Source: Riemerella columbina DSM 16469 (GTDB lineage: Bacteria; Bacteroidota; Bacteroidia; Flavobacteriales; Weeksellaceae). From it: a stretch of 64,000 bases of DNA. The notes below the pieces were generated by a model that was not told the DNA's origin, did no database searches, and saw only the letters and a list, made by a program, of their open reading frames with translations. Numbering within the stretch: position 1 is the stretch's first letter; each line of letters starts with the position of its first letter. The translations under genes were made by a program, and so were the position numbers. Shown here piece after piece: positions 43,010 through 51,327 of this stretch. The stretch covers positions 35,023-99,022 of the forward strand of contig NZ_KB894282.1 in the NCBI RefSeq assembly GCF_000374405.1, written 5' to 3'.

Positions 43010-43041
43010 TTTGTAACTATTCTAAATTAATACTATTTTTG
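43010..43041 (+). promoter_or_regulatory. Promoter of the ankyrin/flavin operon
   Basis: TTTG at 43010-43013, a 20-nt spacer and TATTTTTG at 43034-43041: a full consensus match. The start would be near 43048, so repeat D lies within a 5' leader of about 170 nt. Confidence 0.7.
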
Positions 43042-43063
43042 CAGTAGTATATGCTGCAAGTTA

Positions 43064-43170
43064 GCGTGAGGGATAGAGGTGGCATCCTTTTTTGAGGAGG
43101 AACGACAAAAAAAAGATATAGCCGAAAGCCCGACCCAAGCCGTAGTTGACGAAGGCGAAGGGGCACGCCC
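43064..43170 (-). repeat. Structured intergenic repeat, copy D (right edge of island)
   Basis: In reverse orientation relative to copies A-C: the minus strand begins GGGCGTGCC and ends CCTCACGC. Its inner part (GTCGGGCTTTCGGCTATATC and GGATGCC-CCTCTATCCCTC) matches copy C closely, while hairpin 1 is replaced by a different paired sequence (GCC ... GGC). Together with copy C it brackets the island as an inverted pair. Confidence 0.85.
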
Positions 43171-43215
43171 AAATTATATAAATATAAATTATCAACAATA
43201 AAAAAGTACAACCTA

Positions 43216-44700
43216 ATGAAAAAGTATATCACACTATGTTTGGGATTAGGCTTCGGTCTATTATCTGCTCAAAATACACTTCTAGAAAAAGAGTTCTGGA
43301 AAAAACAACCCACACTATCAGAGGTACAAAGTGAAATTTCTAAAGGCAACAGCCCTACGGAAGCCAACGATGCAAGTTTTGATGTGGTTACTCAGGCTAT
43401 CTTGGCTGATGCACCAATAGAAGTTATCACTTACCTAGTAAAACTATCAGGGAATGGGGTAAATAAACTCACCCACGACAGCCGTATCTATCTGCATTGG
43501 GCGGGATATAGAAAAAATATAAATCTTGCAAAATGGCTAATCAAAGAAGGGGCATCCGTTACACATAAAGATAGCTATGGTTATACGCCACTAAGTTTTG
43601 CCGCCATTACAGGAATGGATAATCCCGAGTATTACGACCTATTTTTTAGCCATGGGGTAAATATTAATGAAACTTATCAAGATGGGGCTAAAATTCACCA
43701 ACTAGCCATCGCGAACGATACTCCAGACTTAAAACTGTTACAGTTTTTTGTTTTTAAGGGACTTAACCCTAAAGATAAAGATAATCTAGGACATACCTTA
43801 GCCGATTATGCTGCAAGAAGTCAAAATCCAGAATTGGTAAAAAAGTTAATTGACTCCGGTATCCCAACTACTGATGCCGCTTTATTATTCGCTACGAAGG
43901 GCAATAAAAAAGGGTTGGACGCAAAGCCAATTTTCGATTATTTGACAGAAACGCTAAACATCAGTCCCAATGTCGTAGATAAAGATGGGAATACTGTGTT
44001 ACACCTCTTCCTTTCTGGTAGGCAAACAAATGATGAAATGGCAGCGTATTTCATTAATAAAGGTGTAAATGCAGAACAACCCAATTCTGAGGGAATTACT
44101 CCTCTAATGAAAGCCGTACAACGCAACAAAAAAGATTTAGTGGATTTGATTTTTTCTAAAGGCGTCCAAAACATAAATTCTACTACTAAAAAAGGACGCT
44201 CTACATTGTCTTACGCTTTTTCTAATGCTAACTTACCAATGGTAGGATTTTTGGTAAATAAAGGGGCTGATGTTAACATCATTGATGACAAAGGAAATAA
44301 CCTAGCCTATTACGCTATTGATTCTTATAGTAGTAGAGATAAAGAAAGTATAGAGAAAATAGTAGCGAAATTAAACTTTCTAAAGAATGAAGGTGTGGAT
44401 ATTGCTAAGCCTCAAGCGGATGCCAATACCATGGCGCATTGGGCTGTAAAAAAAGGAAATGCTCAACTTTTAGAAGCGCTAAAACCTTTTGTAACGAATT
44501 GGAATGTCATCAATGCAGAGGGCTTAACACCACTACACCTTGCCGCTATGACGGCAAAAGATGGCACAACGATTGAAGCGTTACTCCAACTAGGTGCAGA
44601 TAAAAACATCAAAACTTCTTTTGACGAAACCGCTTACGATTTGGCAAAGGATAACGAATTATTAAAAGACCACAAAGAAATTTTAAAAACATTAAAATAA
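43216..44700 (+). CDS. Exported ankyrin-repeat protein
   Basis: A 494-residue protein with a signal peptide (MKKYITLCLGLGFGLLSAQ) and about a dozen ankyrin-like repeats, the clearest being YGYTPLSFAAITG, EGITPLMKAVQRNKKDLVDLI and EGLTPLHLAAMTA. Likely periplasmic and used for protein binding. It opens an operon with a DUF2271 protein (1-nt gap), a PepSY-reductase and ApbE, so it probably supports that flavin-linked system. Confidence 0.9.
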   Translation: MKKYITLCLGLGFGLLSAQNTLLEKEFWKKQPTLSEVQSEISKGNSPTEANDASFDVVTQAILADAPIEVITYLVKLSGNGVNKLTHDSRIYLHWAGYRKNINLAKWLIKEGASVTHKDSYGYTPLSFAAITGMDNPEYYDLFFSHGVNINETYQDGAKIHQLAIANDTPDLKLLQFFVFKGLNPKDKDNLGHTLADYAARSQNPELVKKLIDSGIPTTDAALLFATKGNKKGLDAKPIFDYLTETLNISPNVVDKDGNTVLHLFLSGRQTNDEMAAYFINKGVNAEQPNSEGITPLMKAVQRNKKDLVDLIFSKGVQNINSTTKKGRSTLSYAFSNANLPMVGFLVNKGADVNIIDDKGNNLAYYAIDSYSSRDKESIEKIVAKLNFLKNEGVDIAKPQADANTMAHWAVKKGNAQLLEALKPFVTNWNVINAEGLTPLHLAAMTAKDGTTIEALLQLGADKNIKTSFDETAYDLAKDNELLKDHKEILKTLK

Positions 44701-44701
44701 A

Positions 44702-45178
44702 ATGAAAATATTAAAACCATTAGCCATTGCAGGCACACTAATGTTGGGTGCCACAAGTTTTGCACAAACCTCTACTTACAAATGTATGCTACAACTGAAA
44801 AACTATAAGGGCGAAGGTTCCTATGTTGTCGTTTCTCTAGTAGATGCTAAAAATAACTACATCAAAACCCTTGCAGTAATGGGCGATGATGATGAATGGT
44901 ACGATACTATCACAGAATGGCATAAATTCCAAAAGGAAAAAAAAGAGAAATTAGATGCCATTACAGGAGCATCGGTACCACCAGGCAGTAGAGCTTTAAA
45001 AGCCCTTAAAATTGATGATAAATACTTAAATAAAGGGTATAAAATCCGATTTGAAACTGCTGTGGAAGATGAACCTTATTACCCACAAGACATCGAAATT
45101 CCATTCAAAACCAATGAAGTGAGCAAAAAATATAATGGTAAAGGTTTCATTAGATTTGTAAAATTAAATAAAGTATAA
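44702..45178 (+). CDS. DUF2271 protein, likely flavinylated
   Basis: A 158-residue exported protein (signal peptide ending LGATSFAQ). The domain matches DUF2271. It contains DAITGAS (residues 85-91), which fits the Dxx[ST]GA[ST] site at which ApbE attaches FMN through the last Ser/Thr (here S91). ApbE is encoded two genes downstream, so I infer this protein is its substrate and an extracytoplasmic electron carrier. Known: ApbE motif and DUF2271 association; inferred: modification here. Confidence 0.82.
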   Translation: MKILKPLAIAGTLMLGATSFAQTSTYKCMLQLKNYKGEGSYVVVSLVDAKNNYIKTLAVMGDDDEWYDTITEWHKFQKEKKEKLDAITGASVPPGSRALKALKIDDKYLNKGYKIRFETAVEDEPYYPQDIEIPFKTNEVSKKYNGKGFIRFVKLNKV

Positions 45179-45185
45179 ATCTTTG

Positions 45186-47363
45186 ATGCGTACCTCACTT
45201 TGGCGGTCAGTCCATTTGATATTGGCCGTATTGGTTTCAGCCTTTTTACTTATCGCCTCTGTAACAGGAGGCATTTTGGCGTTTAATAAAGTCGTAGAAC
45301 AAACTTCTACACCTTATAAAATCAGCTCAACATCATTAGCCGAGCTGATTCCAAAAGTCCAATCCCATATTGCTGAAATTAGTGAATTAGAAGTAGAACA
45401 TCATCAGCTTATCGTGAAAGGATTTGATGAAAATATGGAGGAAATCCACGCAGTAGTCAATCCAGAAAAGGGCGATTTGGTAGGTGAGCCCCAAAAAGAA
45501 TCCGATTTTATAAAATCGGTAACTACACTACACCGTTCGTTATTTCTACACGAAACGGGTCGATTGATAGTCGGCGTAGTATCAGTATTGTTTTTACTAT
45601 CTTTGGTTACAGGGTTTGTCTTACTCTACCGAAGACAAGGCAATCGTTTACTAAGCAATCCAGAATTGAATAAAAAAAGCGACTTCATCCATTTTTTAGG
45701 CGGTAAATGGTTTATGATTCCTCTATTGATTATCGCTATTACGGGAAGTATTCTATTTCTCTACCGATTAGATTTGCTTAAAGATAAAAACGAAAAAACT
45801 ATCCCTCAAACTTCTAAAGCTACAAAACAATTATCCGTAGCGCAGTTTCCAATTTTTAAATCTACCACCATCAAAGAGATTAAGAAACTGACTTTCCCTA
45901 TGTTTGAAGATGAAGAAGAGTTTTTTGAATTAACAACACACCGTGAAAAACTTAAAATCAACCAATTTACTGGTGAAGTCGTATCAAAACAACCATTTTC
46001 TTCATTAAAAATATTAGAATCTTTAAATAAAGACCTTCATACGGGCGATATTAATGGAGCATGGGCACTGGTTCTAATGCTTTCAGCAATTATGATTCCT
46101 TTACTTATAGGCTCTGGTATTTTTCTTTGGTGGAATAGAAGACCGAAAAAAATAAAAAATAAACACAAACCAGAAGAAGCAGAATATATCATTTTAGTAG
46201 GCTCTGAAAGTGGCAGCACTTGGCAGTTTGCACAAAAGATTTTTCAACAAATACTTAATACAAAAGCCACTTGCTACATTGGAACACTTAATGAATATCA
46301 GCAATTTAATAAGGCAACTCATTTGCTTATCTTTGCTTCGACCTATGGTGAAGGTGAAGCCCCTTCTAATGCCGATAAAGCAATAGAATTAATTTCAAAA
46401 ATACCTCAACAGCAAACTATCCAGTATAGTATTCTGGGATTTGGGTCTAAACTATATCCTGATTTTTGTGCCTTTGCAGAACAGCTGGAACAAGCCTTAT
46501 CTCGAGAGAATTGGGCAACCCCTATCCTACCCTTATACACTGTAAATGACCGTTCGTTAGAAGACATTAGCCATTGGGCTAAGGCATGGAATGAAGTATC
46601 CGCGTTAACTTTTATGACCAGCCCCACTTATTATACTTTTGATATTCCTAACCTCAACCGTTTTCAGGTCATAGAGCAGTCGGCACTCGATGAAGACAAT
46701 CAAATCTTTTCTTTAGTGCTAAAGCCATTATCTAAACTTCAATTTCAGTCGGGGGATATTTTAGCTATCTACCCAGAACAAAATCATAAAGAACGCTTAT
46801 ACTCTATCGGCAAAGTAGATCAGCATATTCATTTATTGATAAAACTTCATGAAAACGGCTTAGGATCTCAATATTTAAAACAACTGACAAAAGGACAAAA
46901 AATAAAGGCTCGCATTGTAGAAAATCCTAGTTTCCATTTTCCTCAACACGCCTCTGAAGTTTTAATGATTGCCAACGGCACTGGTGTAGCTCCATTTTTA
47001 GGAATGATGCGGCGGAACACGCCTCACATTAAAAAGACACTTTGGGCTGGATTTAGATATGATACGGCTAGAACTCAAGACATTACCAAACAAGCCCACG
47101 CCTTAAAACTTAAAAATCAATTAGAAGATTATAAAATAGTATATTCTAAAGGTGAACAACCGATGTATGTTACCCATTGGGTTCAACAGCAATCTCATAA
47201 CATTGCAACATTATTACAGTCCAATGGTGTATTGATGCTTTGTGGCTCACTCGCCATGCAGAAAGGTGTGGAACAAGCCTTAGAGCAAATTTGCAAAGCA
47301 TATCAATTAAAACCTTTGAGCTATTATAAACACCAGCATCAAATTTTAACCGATTGTTACTAA
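45186..47363 (+). CDS. PepSY membrane domain fused to flavodoxin-reductase module
   Basis: A 725-residue inner-membrane reductase. The N-terminal third has four hydrophobic helices with PepSY features (SVHLILAVLVSAFLLIASVTGG; TTLHRSLFLHETGRLIVG). From about residue 335 a flavodoxin domain (YIILVGSESGSTWQFAQKI, FASTYGEGEAPSNA) is followed by FAD and NAD(P)H domains (ERLYSIGK, MIANGTGVAPFLGMMRR, LMLCGSLAMQKGVEQAL). It should pass electrons from cytoplasmic NAD(P)H across the membrane. The start is ATG at 45186; a TTG one codon earlier is unnecessary. Confidence 0.9.
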   Translation: MRTSLWRSVHLILAVLVSAFLLIASVTGGILAFNKVVEQTSTPYKISSTSLAELIPKVQSHIAEISELEVEHHQLIVKGFDENMEEIHAVVNPEKGDLVGEPQKESDFIKSVTTLHRSLFLHETGRLIVGVVSVLFLLSLVTGFVLLYRRQGNRLLSNPELNKKSDFIHFLGGKWFMIPLLIIAITGSILFLYRLDLLKDKNEKTIPQTSKATKQLSVAQFPIFKSTTIKEIKKLTFPMFEDEEEFFELTTHREKLKINQFTGEVVSKQPFSSLKILESLNKDLHTGDINGAWALVLMLSAIMIPLLIGSGIFLWWNRRPKKIKNKHKPEEAEYIILVGSESGSTWQFAQKIFQQILNTKATCYIGTLNEYQQFNKATHLLIFASTYGEGEAPSNADKAIELISKIPQQQTIQYSILGFGSKLYPDFCAFAEQLEQALSRENWATPILPLYTVNDRSLEDISHWAKAWNEVSALTFMTSPTYYTFDIPNLNRFQVIEQSALDEDNQIFSLVLKPLSKLQFQSGDILAIYPEQNHKERLYSIGKVDQHIHLLIKLHENGLGSQYLKQLTKGQKIKARIVENPSFHFPQHASEVLMIANGTGVAPFLGMMRRNTPHIKKTLWAGFRYDTARTQDITKQAHALKLKNQLEDYKIVYSKGEQPMYVTHWVQQQSHNIATLLQSNGVLMLCGSLAMQKGVEQALEQICKAYQLKPLSYYKHQHQILTDCY

Positions 47364-47364
47364 G

Positions 47365-48330
47365 ATGAAGACGACCTTTATTACCCTTGCGATTATGATT
47401 TCTATTATGGCTAATGCTCAGGTGGCAAGGCATAGAGCCGTAACGCTAATGGGCAGTAGGTTTGATATTACCCTTGTAGACAAAGATAGCCTTACTGCGG
47501 AACAGCATATTGATTTAGCTATCGCCGAGATAGAGCGCATAGAAAATGAAATTTCAGAATGGCGTTCCCATACACAGATTTCAAAAGTTAATCAGCAAGC
47601 GGGCATCCAACCCGTAAAAGTGACGCCAGAGGTTTTTAAATTAACCCAAAGAGGGCTTTATTTTTCAAAATTGACGCATGGAGCATTCGATATCAGCACG
47701 GCTGCTATGGATAAAATTTGGCGATTTGATGGCAGTATGACAGAAATGCCTAGCCCAAAACAGGTTAAAAATTCAGTCGCTAAAGTGGATTATCGTAATA
47801 TTATCCTCAATCCTTATCAGCAAACCATTTTCCTTAAACATAAAGGGATGAAAATAGGTTTTGGTTCTATTGGCAAAGGCTATGCCGCAGAACGAGCAAA
47901 AGCACGGATGCAACAATTAGGTGTAGTTGCAGGCATCATCAATGCATCTGGGGATATGGCAGTATGGGGGCTTTCTACCAAAGGGAAGCCTTGGCGTATT
48001 GGCATTACCAACCCATTCGACCTTACAGAACCCGTAGAAGTGGTATCGTTATATAACGAAGCGATTGTTACCTCAGGCAGCTATGAAAAATATGTGATGC
48101 TCGAGGGTAAGCGCTATGCTCATATCATCAACCCCAAAACTGGGTATCCATCGTCTGGATTGGTCAGCGTAACTATTAAAGGACCTGATGCCGAGTTCGC
48201 CAATGGACTAAGCACCTCGATTATGGTACTCGGATTAAAAAAAGGAAAACAATTAATGAAACAATTTCCAAATTACCAATACTATATCATCACAGATGAG
48301 GGTAAAGTTGTGAAGTCTGAAAAGTTTTAG
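47365..48330 (+). CDS. apbE: FAD:protein FMN transferase
   Basis: A 321-residue exported enzyme (signal peptide MKTTFITLAIMISIMANAQ) that attaches FMN to Ser/Thr of target proteins. Motifs: TLMGSRFDITL, GAFDISTAAMDKIWRF, the KIGFGSIGKGYAAERAKA block, INASGDMAVWG, and YAHIINPKTGYP with VTSGSYEK. It starts 1 nt after the PepSY-reductase gene. The DUF2271 protein of the same operon carries a matching target motif. Confidence 0.95.
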   Translation: MKTTFITLAIMISIMANAQVARHRAVTLMGSRFDITLVDKDSLTAEQHIDLAIAEIERIENEISEWRSHTQISKVNQQAGIQPVKVTPEVFKLTQRGLYFSKLTHGAFDISTAAMDKIWRFDGSMTEMPSPKQVKNSVAKVDYRNIILNPYQQTIFLKHKGMKIGFGSIGKGYAAERAKARMQQLGVVAGIINASGDMAVWGLSTKGKPWRIGITNPFDLTEPVEVVSLYNEAIVTSGSYEKYVMLEGKRYAHIINPKTGYPSSGLVSVTIKGPDAEFANGLSTSIMVLGLKKGKQLMKQFPNYQYYIITDEGKVVKSEKF

Positions 48331-48367
48331 TCTGTATGATTTTAATAATCCAAAATGATTAAAACAT

Positions 48368-48398
48368 TTTGCAGTATTAAAAAAAAGTAATATATTTG
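48368..48398 (+). promoter_or_regulatory. Promoter of tRNA-Leu
   Basis: TTTG at 48368-48371, a 19-nt spacer and TATATTTG at 48391-48398: a full consensus promoter with expected start about 10 nt before the tRNA. Confidence 0.75.
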
Positions 48399-48414
48399 CA
48401 CACCAATTAAACAA

Positions 48415-48496
48415 GCCCAGATGGCGGAATTGGTAGACGCGTTGGTCTCAAACACCAATGCCGCAAGGCGTGCCGGTTCGATCCCGGCTCTGGGTA
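48415..48496 (+). tRNA. tRNA-Leu (CAA)
   Basis: An 82-nt cloverleaf: acceptor GCCCAGA/TCTGGGT (one G-T pair), D arm, anticodon stem GTTGGT.../ACCAA with loop CTCAAAC (anticodon CAA), a long variable arm as in Leu tRNAs (TGCCGCAAGGCG), and T arm GCCGG-TTCGATC-CCGGC. CCA is not encoded. Confidence 0.95.
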
Positions 48497-48504
48497 CTAC
48501 TTTT

Positions 48505-48544
48505 AAAGCGTAATTTGTTGACTTAAAACATTTTACGCTTTTTT
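48505..48544 (+). terminator. Terminator after tRNA-Leu
   Basis: AAAGCGTAA pairs with TTACGCTTT around a long loop and is followed by T residues. The stretch 48545-48679 after it shows no gene; it may hold the edge of an inserted segment. Confidence 0.75.
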
Positions 48545-48679
48545 ATTATCCCATTTTGCCGACAAGTTGCCGATTTTTGCCAATGAAATGAAAATCCCTA
48601 ACTTTTTGCTTGACCTCTGATGAGGTTATTTTTTTGCCCTTGGGGTATTTTATTATGCTACACATATCATAAGACCATT

Positions 48680-48709
48680 AAAAAACCTCATCTTTTATTT
48701 TGATGAGGC
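48680..48709 (-). terminator. Terminator overlapping the stop codon of the 113-residue gene
   Basis: Minus-strand stem CCTCATC/GATGAGG with a 9-nt loop followed by a T run. The TGA stop codon of the gene lies within the 3' arm. Confidence 0.8.
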
Positions 48710-49029
48710 TTATAAACGATATAATATTTTTGAGCGTTGAAGTTTCCAGTTATAAAAAAATCCCTATTTATCCGTATAAACATTTTGATGCCATCCTGAT
48801 AATCTTGTGGATTTTTATAGACAATTTTGCCATTTTCATTCTTTAAAATCTCGCCTTCTCTTTGTAGTACATCTATAGCAGCTCCGTAATATTCATAGGC
48901 TTTTCTTCTAGCTTCTAGAATATTTTCATCATTAAAGATTTTACCAGAGAGGTATCTTAAGCCTGCTTTGTTTGTAAGAATTTGCGTTTTCACTATATAG
49001 CTTATAAGTGGTAATTGTTTCATCATCAT
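48688..49029 (-). CDS. Hypothetical protein sharing a domain with its neighbour
   Basis: A 113-residue protein, function unknown. The segment KIFNDENILEARRKAYEYYG through VLQREGEI lines up with KVFSGNNIEESKNNALKYFS through VEVGSI in the 330-residue neighbour, so the two share an N-terminal domain. The three consecutive ATG codons at the start make the exact start uncertain by two residues. It follows the larger gene by 5 nt and ends in a terminator. Confidence 0.6.
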   Translation of the reverse strand: MMMKQLPLISYIVKTQILTNKAGLRYLSGKIFNDENILEARRKAYEYYGAAIDVLQREGEILKNENGKIVYKNPQDYQDGIKMFIRINRDFFITGNFNAQKYYIVYKPHQNKR

Positions 49030-49034
49030 TTTTT

Positions 49035-50027
49035 TTAAATAATATTCATAACTTCTTTAAAATCTTCATCTAAAGGGATTTCTACTACATCTTCTAAACT
49101 TGTACACTCGTTCGCTTCTACAATCCCATCAAGGTTTCGATAAAACAATAATCCTTTTGGGTGGTATAAAAATGGTTCATCACAATCATCTCTTAGTTTT
49201 CTATTAAGTTCAAAAAGGGCATAAGACTTAGATTGAAATAAAATCGATTTTTTTCTTTTCACTTTTACTTTTACATTGTAAGTCTGTATTAACCTTTGCA
49301 ATGCCAATTTTGCGTTATGAACATATTTTTCTAAAATGAAAATATAATTACTTTCAATACCGGTATTCATCATCGATAGAAACTGCTTCTCTAATTCAAA
49401 AAAGTTCTGTTCCTTTAAAATAGTTTTATTGTAGAAATTTTTAGAGTAAAACAATTCTGAGTTCAGTCTTTTTTCATATTCAAAGTTAAACGAATATTGA
49501 GGTAGAAAATCACTTCGCTTAAAAAAGATATCTAAATCTTTTTGCTTATTTGCTAACTCAAAACGCCTTTGATCCAATTTATTATTCAACTGATTACTAA
49601 AGGCGATTAAACCCATGATTTCATCATCATTTAGACATAGACTTAATTGTATAGCGCCTAATGATTTCAAAATCTCAACTGCTTTTTTACCGCTTTGCTG
49701 AGCGGTGATGAATTGAAGTACAAAATCTTCAGAATAGCGGTATTCAATTTTACATTGTAAGAGTTTGGGAAAGTTCAATACGCCATCATTATTGATATAA
49801 GGTTTTCTATTTAGATGATTTACCCTTTCTAACTGTGCAGACTCATCAACAAATTCCGAAACCCAAATACTGCCAACCTCAACGCTTTTGATAATAACTT
49901 CTGAAAAGTATTTCAAAGCATTATTTTTGCTTTCTTCAATATTATTTCCAGAAAATACTTTGCTTTTTAAGCCAATAAATCTCTCTAAAAGAACTGGCAC
50001 TTCAACTTTGAATTGTATATTTTGCAT
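49035..50027 (-). CDS. Hypothetical 330-residue protein next to tRNA-Leu
   Basis: Soluble, mixed alpha/beta protein that I do not recognise. Residues 1-60 resemble the smaller downstream protein; the middle (EKQFLSMMNTGIESNYIFIL and after) looks helical. It is rich in Lys, Asn and Phe and AT-rich in codon use. With its partner it forms a two-gene unit between a tRNA gene and core genes, a common position for integrated accessory DNA. Confidence 0.6.
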   Translation of the reverse strand: MQNIQFKVEVPVLLERFIGLKSKVFSGNNIEESKNNALKYFSEVIIKSVEVGSIWVSEFVDESAQLERVNHLNRKPYINNDGVLNFPKLLQCKIEYRYSEDFVLQFITAQQSGKKAVEILKSLGAIQLSLCLNDDEIMGLIAFSNQLNNKLDQRRFELANKQKDLDIFFKRSDFLPQYSFNFEYEKRLNSELFYSKNFYNKTILKEQNFFELEKQFLSMMNTGIESNYIFILEKYVHNAKLALQRLIQTYNVKVKVKRKKSILFQSKSYALFELNRKLRDDCDEPFLYHPKGLLFYRNLDGIVEANECTSLEDVVEIPLDEDFKEVMNII

Positions 50028-50156
50028 ATTTCATTAATTTAATAGTGCAAAAATAACCCCGTAGACTGCCAAAAATAGGCAGTATTAAAATTTTATTGAA
50101 AAATTTTAGATAGCCTAATTGAAATCAACACATTAGCACATCGAAAAATATTTCTC

Positions 50157-50164
50157 TATCTTTG
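50157..50164 (+). promoter_or_regulatory. -7 box of the FabH-like gene
   Basis: TATCTTTG matches TAnnTTTG. It overlaps a TTG that could extend the reading frame, so it supports the downstream ATG at 50189 as start. No clear -33 element. Confidence 0.5.
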
Positions 50165-50188
50165 CAGAGATTAAAATATAATTATAAT

Positions 50189-51253
50189 ATGCCAAATACA
50201 GTCATTATAGGTTCGGGATGCTATATTCCTAGCAAAATCATTAAAGGTTCTGAATTTAAAGATGCCATTTTTTTTGATGATAATAGGAAACACATTGATA
50301 AACCTAATGAAGAAATCATCAAAAAATTTGTAGAAATCACTGAAATTGAAGAAAGAAGATATGTAGAAGATACCCAATATAATTCTGATATTGGTTTAAT
50401 TGCAGCTCAGGAAGCTATTGAGGATGCAGGGATAGATGCAGAAACTTTGGATTATATCATTTACGCCAGTAATTATGGCGAAGTAGGGAATGATGGTGTA
50501 TCGGACTTTATGCCTAGTATGTCGGCAAGGTTAAAGCACAAACTCGGGATTAAAAATCGCAGTTGTATCAATTATGATATGATATTTGGTTGTCCTGGTT
50601 GGGTAGAAGGTTTAATTTTAGCTGATACTTTGATTAAAGCAGGAAAAGCACAACATATTTTAGTGGTAGGTAGTGAAACTTTGAGCAAAGTCACCGACCC
50701 TTTCGACAGAAATAAAATGATTTTTGCCGATGGTGCTGGTGCTGTGGTAGTAAAAGCGTCCGACGAAAATGCTGGATTGTTAGAGAGCAATACACTTTGC
50801 TTTAATAACGAAGAAATCTGCTATCTAGAAAATGGATCTTCACTTAATCCAGACTATCGACAGAGTAAAAATTATATCCGAATGAAGGGGCGTAAAATTT
50901 ATGAATTTGCCCTAAGATATGTTCCAGATGCGATCAAAGCTACGATTGACAAAGCAGGTTTGGATATTTCGGATATTGATAAAATTCTAATCCACCAAGC
51001 GAATGCGAAGATGGATCATGCTATGATTTCTCGTTTATTTAGGCTTTATGGCATAAAGAATTACGACGAAGCTATTGCACCTATGACGGTTCAAAAACTA
51101 GGCAATTCCTCAGTAGCCACCATCCCAACTATGTTTAATTTAATTAAAAAAGGACAATTGGAAGGACACTCTTTTAAAGAAGGAGGCTATATCATCTTTG
51201 CTTCCGTAGGGGCAGGCATGAATATTAATGCAGTGGTGTATAAAAATAGATAA
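50189..51253 (+). CDS. Beta-ketoacyl-ACP synthase III-like protein
   Basis: A 354-residue thiolase-fold condensing enzyme. The catalytic triad is visible: cysteine in IFGCPGWVEG, histidine in KILIHQANAKMD, asparagine in KLGNSSVATIP. The start at MPNTVIIGSGCYIPSK (ATG 50189) matches family N-termini; an upstream TTG at 50162 lies in the promoter. FabH proper starts fatty acid chains, but the 30-residue insertion near the N-terminus (DDNRKHIDKPNEE) is typical of FabH paralogues, so a specialised acyl pathway is possible. Single gene with terminator at 51282. Confidence 0.88.
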   Translation: MPNTVIIGSGCYIPSKIIKGSEFKDAIFFDDNRKHIDKPNEEIIKKFVEITEIEERRYVEDTQYNSDIGLIAAQEAIEDAGIDAETLDYIIYASNYGEVGNDGVSDFMPSMSARLKHKLGIKNRSCINYDMIFGCPGWVEGLILADTLIKAGKAQHILVVGSETLSKVTDPFDRNKMIFADGAGAVVVKASDENAGLLESNTLCFNNEEICYLENGSSLNPDYRQSKNYIRMKGRKIYEFALRYVPDAIKATIDKAGLDISDIDKILIHQANAKMDHAMISRLFRLYGIKNYDEAIAPMTVQKLGNSSVATIPTMFNLIKKGQLEGHSFKEGGYIIFASVGAGMNINAVVYKNR

Positions 51254-51281
51254 TTTCGTAAAAATAATAAATCAGTTAATG

Positions 51282-51308
51282 GCATCTCTGGTATAGAGAT
51301 GCTTTTTT
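51282..51308 (+). terminator. Terminator after FabH-like gene
   Basis: GCATCTC/GAGATGC stem with 7-nt loop followed by six T. Confidence 0.9.
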
Positions 51309-51327
51309 ATCAAAAAATATTTTTTCA

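Noticed and set aside
44078..44174. Minus-strand frames inside the ankyrin gene and similar shadows in many genes
   Set aside because: They follow the reverse complement of strong coding sequence and show no family features.
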